From Rhodobacteraceae bacterium UBA7436 (GTDB lineage Bacteria > Pseudomonadota > Alphaproteobacteria > Rhodobacterales > Rhodobacteraceae), in contig DLQI01000065.1 in NCBI GenBank assembly GCA_002478745.1, positions 33,685 to 97,684 on the forward strand: DNA of 64,000 nt, read 5' to 3'. Shown in pieces: positions 37,366 to 45,123 of this stretch. Every line of letters begins with the position of its first letter. Positions within the stretch are counted from its first letter, which is position 1. Below the pieces are notes generated by a model. The model was not told where the DNA came from. It searched no databases and saw nothing but the letters and a program-made list of their open reading frames with translations. The position numbers and the translations under genes were made by a program.

Positions 37366-38874
37366 CTATTCGCCGCGCGGGTATCGGGCGTCGTCTTCGA
37401 CGTTGTTTAGGTCCATGTGATTGCGCATGTAGCGTTCAGATGCTTTTTGCAGTGGCTGGTAATCCCAAGGATAATACCCACCTTCGCGCAGGGCCTCGTA
37501 AACAACCCAACGACGGGCTTGGCTTGCGCGGACATCTGCATCAAACTTATCCAAGTCCCATCGGGCTTCAGATTTTGCACGCAGCTGCGTTAAAGTTCCT
37601 TGATGTTCTGCAACCTCTGCAAGGTTGGTCAATTCATGCGGATCTTTATCCAGATCAAACAACTGATCAGCGTCTAACTTGCAGCGGTTGTACTTCCACT
37701 TTCCATACCGCAGTGAAACCATCGGTGAATACGACGCCTCCGCTGCATATTCGATCGCAACGGGTTCGGTGCGTTCGACGCCCTGCCCCATTGGTTTGAC
37801 GCTTTGGCCTGTGGTCCATGGTTCAACTTCTGACATATCAACGCCAGCAAGATCGCACAGAGTTGGACAGACGTCGATGTTGGACACCGGTGTTGTGATC
37901 AAACCCGGCTCCATATCCGGCGCACAGATCATCATCGGAACCCGCGCCGATCCCTCGAAGAAGGACATCTTAAACCACAACCCGCGTTCGCCCAGCATGT
38001 CGCCATGATCGGAAACAAACATAATAATCGTCTCTTGGCGTGTTGCTTCGACCGCTTCCATCACCTCACCGATTTTATCATCAAGATAGCTGATGTTGGC
38101 AAAATAGGCACGACGAGACCGTTTGATATCGTCCTCTGAGATATCAAAACTACGCCAGTCGTTCGCATCAAAAATGCGTTTAGAGTGGGTGTCGTGATCT
38201 TCATAATCCATCGCTGGAACGGTCGGCAAAAGATATTCACAATCCTCATACAAATCCCAATATTTTTTACGGGCAACGTATGGATCATGGGGATGGGTAA
38301 AGCTTACAGTCATGCACCACGGACGTTCATCTTTGCTGCGTGCATAGTCGTAAACCTTGCGGGTTGCGTGATATGCAACTTCGTCATCGTATTCCATTTG
38401 GTTGGAAATTTCAGCAACGCCAGAGCCAGTGACAGACCCCATGTTGTGATACCACCAATCAATCCGCTCACCCGGTTTGCGATAATCAGGGGTCCATCCA
38501 AAATCAGCAGGATAGATGTCTGTGGTCAATCGTTCCTCAAACCCGTGCATCTGGTCAGGGCCCACGAAGTGCATCTTGCCAGACAGGCAGGTTTGATAGC
38601 CTGCACGGCGCAGGTGGTGTGCATAGGTAGGGATGGACGATATGAATTCAGCCGCATTATCATAAACGCCAGTGTCAGATGGCAATTGCCCAGACATGAA
38701 TGCAGCACGCCCCGGAGCACACAATGGTGACGCAGTGTATGCGTTTTTAAAACGGGTCGACCGCGCTGCCAGCTTTTTCAGATTTGGCGCATGCAGCCAT
38801 TCAGCGGGCCCATCAGGGAACAGCGTGCCGTTCAATTGATCGACCATAAAAATCAGTATATTCGGCTTGCTCAC
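37366..38874 (-). CDS. betC: choline-sulfatase
   Basis: A 502-aa sulfatase releasing choline and sulfate from choline-O-sulfate. The formylglycine site is SPLCAPGRAAFMSGQLPSDTGVYDNAAEF, with Cys52 (C-x-P-x-R). Asp in MVDQLNG and VSDHGDMLGERGLW bind metal. The C-terminal DUF4976-type part has GGYYPWDYQPL. It starts with GTG at 38874, overlapping the betI stop by 4 nt. Cytosolic, with no signal peptide. Maturation needs a formylglycine-generating enzyme that is not in the window. Confidence 0.95.
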   Translation of the reverse strand: MSKPNILIFMVDQLNGTLFPDGPAEWLHAPNLKKLAARSTRFKNAYTASPLCAPGRAAFMSGQLPSDTGVYDNAAEFISSIPTYAHHLRRAGYQTCLSGKMHFVGPDQMHGFEERLTTDIYPADFGWTPDYRKPGERIDWWYHNMGSVTGSGVAEISNQMEYDDEVAYHATRKVYDYARSKDERPWCMTVSFTHPHDPYVARKKYWDLYEDCEYLLPTVPAMDYEDHDTHSKRIFDANDWRSFDISEDDIKRSRRAYFANISYLDDKIGEVMEAVEATRQETIIMFVSDHGDMLGERGLWFKMSFFEGSARVPMMICAPDMEPGLITTPVSNIDVCPTLCDLAGVDMSEVEPWTTGQSVKPMGQGVERTEPVAIEYAAEASYSPMVSLRYGKWKYNRCKLDADQLFDLDKDPHELTNLAEVAEHQGTLTQLRAKSEARWDLDKFDADVRASQARRWVVYEALREGGYYPWDYQPLQKASERYMRNHMDLNNVEDDARYPRGE

Positions 38875-39452
38875 TGGTCGCTCTCGATCAAAGTTTGAAG
38901 GGTTTGCAGCGCGGCATCACATGCATCTTTGGGGTCGCAGGCACTGGACAAAGCAGCCCGCAGATAGAGCCCGTCAATTAATGCAGCCAAGGTGTGCGCA
39001 TACCGTTCTGGATGTTTGGAAATTGGGCGCAAAGCATGGGTGAGGTTCGAGTGCAGGCGGTGCTGATACAGCTTTAACAACCGTTTGGTTTCTACGCTGC
39101 TTTGCGACTGTACGTACAACGTCATCCACGCGCTGATCGTTGCAGGCGCGAAACAAGACGGTGCGAAACTGGATTGAATAATCGCACTGGCACGCGCGAA
39201 AGGCGTGGTTGCTTGACCTAAGGCTTGTAAAACCTCGGTTCCAAACTCGCGCAAGATGTGGCGCATCGCAGCCAAGAAAATCTGGTCCTTGCCGCCAAAA
39301 TAGTGGTGCGCAAGCGCGGTCGACATCCCTGCCCGTTTAGCAATTTGCCCAACGGTCACTTCCAAGTTTCCAGCAGCGCCAATTTCAGCGATCGTCGCCT
39401 GCACCAATGCAGAGCGTCGGATCGGTTCCATTCCAACTTTAGGCATGAACAA
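38871..39452 (-). CDS. betI: TetR-family repressor BetI
   Basis: A 193-aa TetR regulator. The HTH is VGQIAKRAGMSTALAHHYFGGKDQIFLAAMRHIL at about residues 36-70, preceded by MEPIRRSALVQATIAEIGAAGNL, and the sequence is recognisably BetI. The ligand domain is presumed to bind choline. First gene of the bet operon, with a palindrome 36-55 nt upstream that fits the BetI operator. The stop overlaps the betC GTG start. Confidence 0.93.
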   Translation of the reverse strand: MFMPKVGMEPIRRSALVQATIAEIGAAGNLEVTVGQIAKRAGMSTALAHHYFGGKDQIFLAAMRHILREFGTEVLQALGQATTPFARASAIIQSSFAPSCFAPATISAWMTLYVQSQSSVETKRLLKLYQHRLHSNLTHALRPISKHPERYAHTLAALIDGLYLRAALSSACDPKDACDAALQTLQTLIESDQ

Positions 39453-39487
39453 TCCCCTAATATATCAGGTGTGATCGTAATCAGCGT

Positions 39488-39507
39488 TTGATTGACTCGT
39501 CAATCAA
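39488..39507. promoter_or_regulatory. BetI operator palindrome
   Basis: A perfect inverted repeat TTGATTGA-N4-TCAATCAA between the EamA gene stop and the betI start. The E. coli BetI operator has, from memory, a related TTGATTGGACGTTCAA core. The position 36-55 nt upstream of betI fits autorepression of the whole operon. Confidence 0.8.
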
Positions 39508-39515
39508 TAAAAAAC

Positions 39516-40421
39516 TTACACCTTTGTCTCATGTACAACAGGGGTCACGGGTCTTCGCTTCATCACTGCCTCGCGCCATGTGATGAAAGTGACAGATGCC
39601 AGAATTACAACGCCACCAAACACCACCCAAATATCCACAGGTTCACCGAAAACGATTGCCCCCAGCAACACCGCCCAAACCAATTGCAGGAATGTAATGG
39701 GCTGCGTAACGGTCACTGGCGCCGCGGCAAACGCCAAGGTCATCGTGTAATGGCCCGCTGTGGCAAAGCTAGCGACACAGAACAATAGCATTAGGTCGTT
39801 GAGGGAGGGTGTTACCCAAACAGCAATCGCAAATGGGGCCAGCCCGATAGGCACAAAAATGGACAACATAGCAACGACCACGGTCGGCTTGACCTCGCCT
39901 GCCATTATCTTCGCCGTGAGATAAGACCCCGCAAATACAATCGCAGTCACCAGCATCGCCAAATGTCCGGATGACACTTCTCGAAACCCCGGGCGCAAAA
40001 TGATTGCAGCACCAAACAATGCAATCAGGATCGCAACAATCCGACGCATCGCTAGTTTTTCACCCAAAAAGATTGCGGCACCAATCGTCACATATACAGG
40101 TGAAAGGTAATTCATCGCGGTCACTTCAGCGATCGGAATGCGGGTCATAGCGTAAAACCACAAAATTACTGCGCCTGCGTGAAACATGCCGCGCATCCCA
40201 AAAAATTTCCACTGGCGTGGGGTCAAATGGGCCTCGCGCAAGTCCTTCAACATCGGCAACAGGAACACCAAACCCAACAAATACCGCAAAAATGCAGCCT
40301 CAGCTGGTGGCACGCGGCTGCCCATATGTTTCACCAGTGCCGTAACAGCTACAAAACATAAGCCCGTCACAAACATCCAAAAGATGCCTGCGCGGTGGCG
40401 TGAGGGATTTAATTTCATCAT
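39516..40421 (-). CDS. EamA/DMT-family transporter
   Basis: A 301-aa drug/metabolite transporter with ten TM segments in two EamA repeats. AEAAFLRYLLGLVFLLPML and the second-half FLQLVWAVLLGAIVFGEPVDIWVVFGGVVILASV are typical. A short polar tail ends at VVHETKV. Two adjacent ATGs (40421, 40418) are possible; a TTG six codons upstream is less likely. Its stop lies 8 nt before the BetI palindrome and betI is downstream on the same strand, so read-through into bet is possible. The substrate is unknown. Confidence 0.85.
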   Translation of the reverse strand: MMKLNPSRHRAGIFWMFVTGLCFVAVTALVKHMGSRVPPAEAAFLRYLLGLVFLLPMLKDLREAHLTPRQWKFFGMRGMFHAGAVILWFYAMTRIPIAEVTAMNYLSPVYVTIGAAIFLGEKLAMRRIVAILIALFGAAIILRPGFREVSSGHLAMLVTAIVFAGSYLTAKIMAGEVKPTVVVAMLSIFVPIGLAPFAIAVWVTPSLNDLMLLFCVASFATAGHYTMTLAFAAAPVTVTQPITFLQLVWAVLLGAIVFGEPVDIWVVFGGVVILASVTFITWREAVMKRRPVTPVVHETKV

Positions 40422-40460
40422 GGTACCATCAACGCTCAAAGTGGAGACAACCGCAAGGTA

Positions 40461-41060
40461 TCAAAAGAAAACCAGTTTAATTGCAATGGCCCACATCGTC
40501 AGCGCGATCAAAGCATCCAAAATCTGCCATGCCCGTCGGTTGGCAAAGATCGGGCGTAACAATCGTGCCCCATACCCAAGGGCAAAGAAGAACGTAATAC
40601 TCGCTGTAACTGCACCAAAGCCAAAGCTGACACGGTCCTCATATTGCGCAGAGATTGAACCGATCAACACAACCGTATCCAAGTAAACATGCGGGTTCAG
40701 CAGAGACAGCGCGACCAATGTAGCCAGTGTGCTTTTCAGCGATTGTTCCGCCCCATCGGCGGCTTCAAGAGAGCTGCCACCTTTCCATGCAGAGACCGCA
40801 TTCCTCCAACCATACCATAGTAAAAACGCGGCCCCGCCATAGCGCATCGCTGTTTCAAACCAGGGCAATGATTGTGCAAGCGCCCCAAAACCGATGATCC
40901 CTGCCAAGATCAGCACGGCATCAAGAACACCGCACACCAAGCACACCCAAAAAATATGCGCCCCACGCAACCCTTGGCGCAAAATAAACGCATTTTGGGC
41001 ACCGATCGCGAAGATCAATGTGATGCTAAGAGCAAAGCCTTGGAGAAAAGTGAGATACAT
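40461..41060 (-). CDS. LysE/ArgO-family amino-acid exporter
   Basis: A 199-aa, six-TM protein of the LysE family. It starts MYLTFLQGFALSITLIFAIGAQNAFILRQGLRG, the conserved GAQNAF..RQG motif of ArgO and LysE. SLLNPHVYLDTVVLIGSIS follows in the second half. The ATG at 41060 is chosen over upstream in-frame codons because it gives the usual N-terminus. A basic amino acid such as arginine or lysine is the likely export substrate. It lies 40 nt upstream of the EamA gene on the same strand. Confidence 0.87.
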   Translation of the reverse strand: MYLTFLQGFALSITLIFAIGAQNAFILRQGLRGAHIFWVCLVCGVLDAVLILAGIIGFGALAQSLPWFETAMRYGGAAFLLWYGWRNAVSAWKGGSSLEAADGAEQSLKSTLATLVALSLLNPHVYLDTVVLIGSISAQYEDRVSFGFGAVTASITFFFALGYGARLLRPIFANRRAWQILDALIALTMWAIAIKLVFF

Positions 41061-41123
41061 GCAGGAGTTCCGAATACTTATTGCAGCAGTGCTATCGTCC
41101 AATTAGCCAAACCACAATCAAAC

Positions 41124-41154
41124 GAAAAACGCCGCCCCTGAAAGGAACGGCGCT
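41124..41154 (-). terminator. intrinsic terminator after yebC
   Basis: Stem CGCCG..CGGCG with a bulged CCCCT/AGGAA extension, followed on the minus strand by TTTTTCG, 28 nt beyond the yebC stop. Confidence 0.75.
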
Positions 41155-41181
41155 GTAACAATCAGTTGCGGGACAAAGCGC

Positions 41182-41922
41182 TTAAAGCTGCTCCATAACC
41201 TCGTCGCTGGCTTCAAAGTTCGATGTCACGCGTTGCACGTCATCATCATCTTCAAGCGCATCGATAAGGCGCATCAGTTTCTCCATGCCCTCTAGGTCCA
41301 TCTCTGTAGAGATGGTCGGCTTCCAAACCAATTTGGTTGAAGAAGACTCACCCAGTTCAGCCTCAAGCGCATTTGAGACTTCGCTCAGGTCTGTGTCGGC
41401 ACACCAAACAGTGTGGCCCTCTTCTGATGATTCAACATCCTCAGCGCCCGCTTCAATAGCGGCCATCATAACAGTGTCCGCATCGCCTACAGTCGCCGGA
41501 TATTCGACCGCTCCTTTACGGTCGAACATGAAACCAACACTGCCCGTTTCACCCAAGTTGCCACCACACTTCGAGAATGTAGAGCGCACTGTGGATGCCG
41601 TACGGTTGCGGTTATCTGTCATCGCTTCAACGATCACAGCAACGCCATTTGGGCCATAGCCCTCATAACGGATTTCTTCGTAATCTTCGCCCTCACCCGC
41701 TTGGGATTTTTTGATGGCCCGATCAATCACATCTTTCGGCACAGAGCTGGATTTAGCTTCTTTAACAGCCATGCGAAGACGTGGGTTTTTGTCTGGATCA
41801 GGGTCGCCCATTTTGGCAGCCACAGTGATCTCTTTTGCCATTTTCGAAAATAGCTTAGCGCGCAATTTATCCTGACGACCTTTACGGTGTTGAATATTAG
41901 CCCATTTTGAGTGGCCTGCCAT
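41182..41922 (-). CDS. yebC: YebC/PmpR-family protein
   Basis: A 246-aa protein of the YebC/TACO1 family. It starts MAGHSKWANIQHRKGRQDKLRAKLFSKMAKEI. YEGYGPNGVAVIVEAMTDNRNRTASTVRSTFSKCGGNLGETGSVGFMFDR and a C-terminal LEDDDDVQRVTSNFE complete the pattern. Once called a transcriptional regulator, YebC is now known in several bacteria to relieve ribosome stalling at proline-rich stretches. Standalone gene with its own terminator; in many genomes yebC lies near ruvC, which is not the case here. Confidence 0.95.
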   Translation of the reverse strand: MAGHSKWANIQHRKGRQDKLRAKLFSKMAKEITVAAKMGDPDPDKNPRLRMAVKEAKSSSVPKDVIDRAIKKSQAGEGEDYEEIRYEGYGPNGVAVIVEAMTDNRNRTASTVRSTFSKCGGNLGETGSVGFMFDRKGAVEYPATVGDADTVMMAAIEAGAEDVESSEEGHTVWCADTDLSEVSNALEAELGESSSTKLVWKPTISTEMDLEGMEKLMRLIDALEDDDDVQRVTSNFEASDEVMEQL

Positions 41923-42093
41923 AGGAGCCTCCAGCGTTGATACGGTAATTATGTTTGGACGTTTCTATAGGGCACGTCACGGTCCAAGAGCAAGCCCACT
42001 GCGCAGATCAAGTGAAACCAGCGTCACAATAGAGGCGCGAATTCCCCCTAAATGGCTCTGGCCCCTGACAGATGCAGCGCATAGGGTTAGATC

Positions 42094-43866
42094 ATGAGCA
42101 CAGATCAAATCATTTTATTCTCTCTCTTCGGCGCGGTCTTTGGCCTGCTGCTGTGGGGCCGTTTTCGTTATGACATCGTTGCCTTTTCGGCCTTGATGGT
42201 CGGGGTTGTTCTTGGGGTTGTACCGCAAAAAGACGCCTTCTCTGGCTTTGGGCATCCTGCAACCTTGGTGGTCGCACTTGTCCTAGTGGTTTCCGCAGGA
42301 CTGGTTCGTTCTGGCGCTGTGTTCTTGATCACACGCACCCTTGTTGATGCCAGCCGATCACTTGGCGCTCACATAACCTTAATGGGCGCGATTGGTGGTA
42401 TCCTATCCGCCTTCATGAACAACGTTGCCGCTTTGGCTCTTTTGATGCCCGTTGATGTGCAGACTGCACGCAAGGCTGGTCGCAGTCCCGGCCTGTCCCT
42501 TATGCCTCTGAGCTTTGCCACGATCCTTGGTGGCATGGTGACACTGATTGGTACCCCACCCAATATCATCATCGCTGCCATCCGCGAAGAAAGCCTTGGT
42601 GCGCCATTTAAGATGTTTGATTTTGCCCCCGTTGGCGGCATCGCAGCCATTACAGGCATGGCGTTCGTCGCTTTGGTCGGTTGGCGCTTAATCCCCGCAC
42701 GCGACGAGAACGGATCGACTTCCGATGATCTGGCAGAATACATTGCCGAACTGACCGTCCCAGAAAGCAGCAAACATATTGGCAAACGCTTGTCTGAGCT
42801 CGAGGCAGAGGCCGAAAAAACAGACGTCGCGATCTTAGGTCTTATCCGCGACGGCAAGCGCCGCTATGGCCAAGCCCGTAATACGGCGTTGAAAGCAGGC
42901 GATGCGCTGGTTCTAGAAGCGACACCAGACGCACTGGACGAATTTCGCACATCGCTTGATTTGGCCCTGTCAGACGTCGACCGCACAGAACGCCTAAACG
43001 CTGCCGGTGAGGGCGTTGAAATCATCGAGGTCGTGGTTAAAGAAACCAGCCGTTTGGTTGACCGCACCGCCCAAGCAGTTGGCCTAGCATGGCGTCAAAG
43101 CGCTGTGTTGATGGGGATTTCACGCGGCGGTACGCAAATCAAAAACCAAGTGCGCAAAACCCCAATACAAACGGGCGACATTCTGTTGCTTCTTGTCCCG
43201 CGTAATCGCGGCCATGACGTGATCGACTGGTTGGGGTGCCTGCCCCTTGCCGATCGCGGACTGGCCGTCACGGAAAACAGCAAAGTCTGGCTCGCAATTG
43301 GCATGTTCGCAGGCGCAGTAATCGCCGCCAGCCTGGGCCTAATTTATCTACCTGTTGCGTTAGGTCTCGTTGTCATCGCCTATGTTCTGACGCGTATCGT
43401 ACCGCTGTCTGAACTGTACACGCATATTGAATGGCCTGTGGTTGTCCTACTTGGGTCCATGATCCCGTTGGGCGCCGCGCTTGAAACATCTGGTGGGACT
43501 GAGTTGATCTCTGGTGCATTGTTGGGTTGGACAGCAGGTATGCCTGCATGGGCCGTTTTGACTGTCCTGATGATCGTTACGATGACGCTGTCTGATGTAT
43601 TGAACAACACGGCAACCACGATCGTTGCAGCGCCCGTAGGAATCCAGATGGCCCAGTCTCTTGGCATGTCACCCGATCCGTTCCTAATGGCGGTTGCAGT
43701 TGCGGCATCTTCTGCATTCCTCACACCAATCGGACACAAGAATAACACGCTTATTTTTGGCCCCGGCGGATACTCCTTCGGTGACTATTGGCGCATGGGT
43801 CTCCCACTTGAGATCATAATCGTCGCAGTCTCGATCCCCGCTATTCTTGTATTCTGGCCGTTATAG
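42094..43866 (+). CDS. SLC13-family permease with two TrkA-C domains
   Basis: A 590-aa membrane protein. The N-terminal TM half carries GHPATLVVALVLVVSAGLVRSGA and NNVAALALLMPVDVQTARK. ILGGMVTLIGTPPNIIIA marks the first repeat signature. Two RCK/TrkA-C domains lie at about residues 210-390 (SKHIGKRLSELE..; RLVDRTAQAVGLAWRQSAVLMG..). The second TM half has LSDVLNNTATTIVAAPVGIQMAQ and FLTPIGHKNNTLIFGPGGY. This layout is that of the SLC13/NadC-ArsB group, some members of which move sulfate or dicarboxylates with Na+. A paralogue lies at 45124-46902. Confidence 0.88.
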   Translation: MSTDQIILFSLFGAVFGLLLWGRFRYDIVAFSALMVGVVLGVVPQKDAFSGFGHPATLVVALVLVVSAGLVRSGAVFLITRTLVDASRSLGAHITLMGAIGGILSAFMNNVAALALLMPVDVQTARKAGRSPGLSLMPLSFATILGGMVTLIGTPPNIIIAAIREESLGAPFKMFDFAPVGGIAAITGMAFVALVGWRLIPARDENGSTSDDLAEYIAELTVPESSKHIGKRLSELEAEAEKTDVAILGLIRDGKRRYGQARNTALKAGDALVLEATPDALDEFRTSLDLALSDVDRTERLNAAGEGVEIIEVVVKETSRLVDRTAQAVGLAWRQSAVLMGISRGGTQIKNQVRKTPIQTGDILLLLVPRNRGHDVIDWLGCLPLADRGLAVTENSKVWLAIGMFAGAVIAASLGLIYLPVALGLVVIAYVLTRIVPLSELYTHIEWPVVVLLGSMIPLGAALETSGGTELISGALLGWTAGMPAWAVLTVLMIVTMTLSDVLNNTATTIVAAPVGIQMAQSLGMSPDPFLMAVAVAASSAFLTPIGHKNNTLIFGPGGYSFGDYWRMGLPLEIIIVAVSIPAILVFWPL

Positions 43867-43943
43867 CACGCAAGAATAGAAAATCTACTTGAAAGATCGC
43901 GCTGATAGCTCAATAAATAGGCTATTTGAGTTGGAGATTTTAC

Positions 43944-45062
43944 GTGGATATATTTGTAAACGGGGCTTTGCCACTGTCTTTGGTCGTTATAATGCTGTCA
44001 CTGGGTATTGGTCTAACGCTGGATGATTTCAAACGCGTCATGATACGACCAGGGGCCTTCGCCATAGGAGCCGGTGCGCAGATCGTATTTGTTCCACTAA
44101 TGGCATATCTTATGATTTTAGTGTTTGGAATTACCGGCGAATTAGCCGTTGGGATCATGCTGTTGTCCCTTTGCCCTGGCGGCGTGACGACCAATATCGC
44201 AACCAAGATTGCCAAAGGCGATGTTGCACTTTCAGTGTCATTGACAGCCGTAGTTAGCCTTCTCAATATCGTAACGGTGCCCTTCGTGGCCTCATGGTCC
44301 GTCATTCATTTTATGGGGGCCAAAGCACCTGAAGTTACAATCACAGGCCTAGCGCTGGCGGTCTTTGTGGTCACGACAATACCTGTACTTCTTGGAATCA
44401 CAGTGAGGTATCTGCGTCCCGCATTTTCAATTCGCATTGAACCAACATTTTCGCTAATCGGCGCAGGCTTGTTTGCGATCATCGTTGTTGCAGCCCTTTT
44501 CAGTGGCTGGGACACGTTCACGGCCAACATTTCAAAATTGGGCCCCATTCTAGTCACTCTCTGCTTGTCACTGCTGATCATGGGGCTTCTTGTGGCAAAG
44601 GCCTCAGGGTTGGCGCGGAAAGAGGTCAAGACGGTTTCTATCGAAGCAGGATTGCAAAACGCCACTGTCGGCATCGCACTCGCCTCTTTTGTCTCAACAC
44701 AATCAGGTGGGTTTTCGGACATGGGGCTGCCATCTGCAGTCTATGGCATCGTGATGTATATCGTCGTCGCACCCTTTGTTTTTTTGGTACCGAAAAACTT
44801 AAGGGGCCCGAAGGCCCCAAAACATATTCCAATACTGCAGCTACAAAAGATTGAACTACTTCTTCGCTTTTGCAGCCAATTCAGCAGCCTTCACAACGGC
44901 CTTTTCTTCCTTCGTCATCTTGTTGCCCCAGCTGTTGTTGCTGATGCCCAGATCACTTGGCATTGGTTTGGTTTTGCCGCGACTGACTTTGCCACCTTTC
45001 TCAAGGAATTGCTTGATCAGGTCTTCGTCTGTCGTTTCTTTGATAACTTGTTTCATGTGTAA
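43944..45062 (+). CDS. bile acid:Na+ symporter-family protein with run-on C-terminus
   Basis: A 372-aa open frame. Residues 1-288 are a normal BASS/ACR3-like ten-TM transporter: IMLSLGIGLTLDDFKRVMIRP, LLSLCPGGVTTNIATKIAKGDVALSVSLTAV with the Na+-site region, and EAGLQNATVGIALASF. After KNLRG the frame continues for 84 codons through a terminator hairpin (44803-44818) and antisense to the small gene at 44856-45056. Family members usually end near residue 290, so the tail is probably neo-sequence after loss of the original stop. The GTG at 43944 with GGAG upstream is preferred over the TTG at 43926. The substrate is unknown. Confidence 0.8.
   Translation: MDIFVNGALPLSLVVIMLSLGIGLTLDDFKRVMIRPGAFAIGAGAQIVFVPLMAYLMILVFGITGELAVGIMLLSLCPGGVTTNIATKIAKGDVALSVSLTAVVSLLNIVTVPFVASWSVIHFMGAKAPEVTITGLALAVFVVTTIPVLLGITVRYLRPAFSIRIEPTFSLIGAGLFAIIVVAALFSGWDTFTANISKLGPILVTLCLSLLIMGLLVAKASGLARKEVKTVSIEAGLQNATVGIALASFVSTQSGGFSDMGLPSAVYGIVMYIVVAPFVFLVPKNLRGPKAPKHIPILQLQKIELLLRFCSQFSSLHNGLFFLRHLVAPAVVADAQITWHWFGFAATDFATFLKELLDQVFVCRFFDNLFHV
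44793..44820 (-). terminator. UUCG-type terminator for the 66-aa gene, inside the symporter frame
   Basis: On the minus strand GGGGCC-TTCG-GGCCCC followed by TTAAGTTTTT, 36 nt after the 44856 stop. The same DNA is coding in the plus-strand symporter gene. Confidence 0.75.
44856..45056 (-). CDS. 66-aa small basic conserved protein
   Basis: A 66-aa lysine-rich protein: MKQVIKETTDEDLIKQFLEKG, then KPMPSDLGISNNSWGNKMTKEEKAVVKAAELAAKAKK. It looks soluble with an N-terminal helix and an Ala/Lys tail, resembling small uncharacterised Roseobacter proteins. GAGG stands about 8 nt before the ATG, and a clear terminator follows. It is fully antisense to the run-on tail of the symporter gene. Composition and signals favour this frame as the real gene in that stretch. 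The function is unknown. Confidence 0.75.
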   Translation of the reverse strand: MKQVIKETTDEDLIKQFLEKGGKVSRGKTKPMPSDLGISNNSWGNKMTKEEKAVVKAAELAAKAKK

Positions 45063-45123
45063 AACCTCGGGTGAAAAATGGGATCAAAGTGATTTCGCAA
45101 TCTTAGGTCACTATAGGGCAAAG

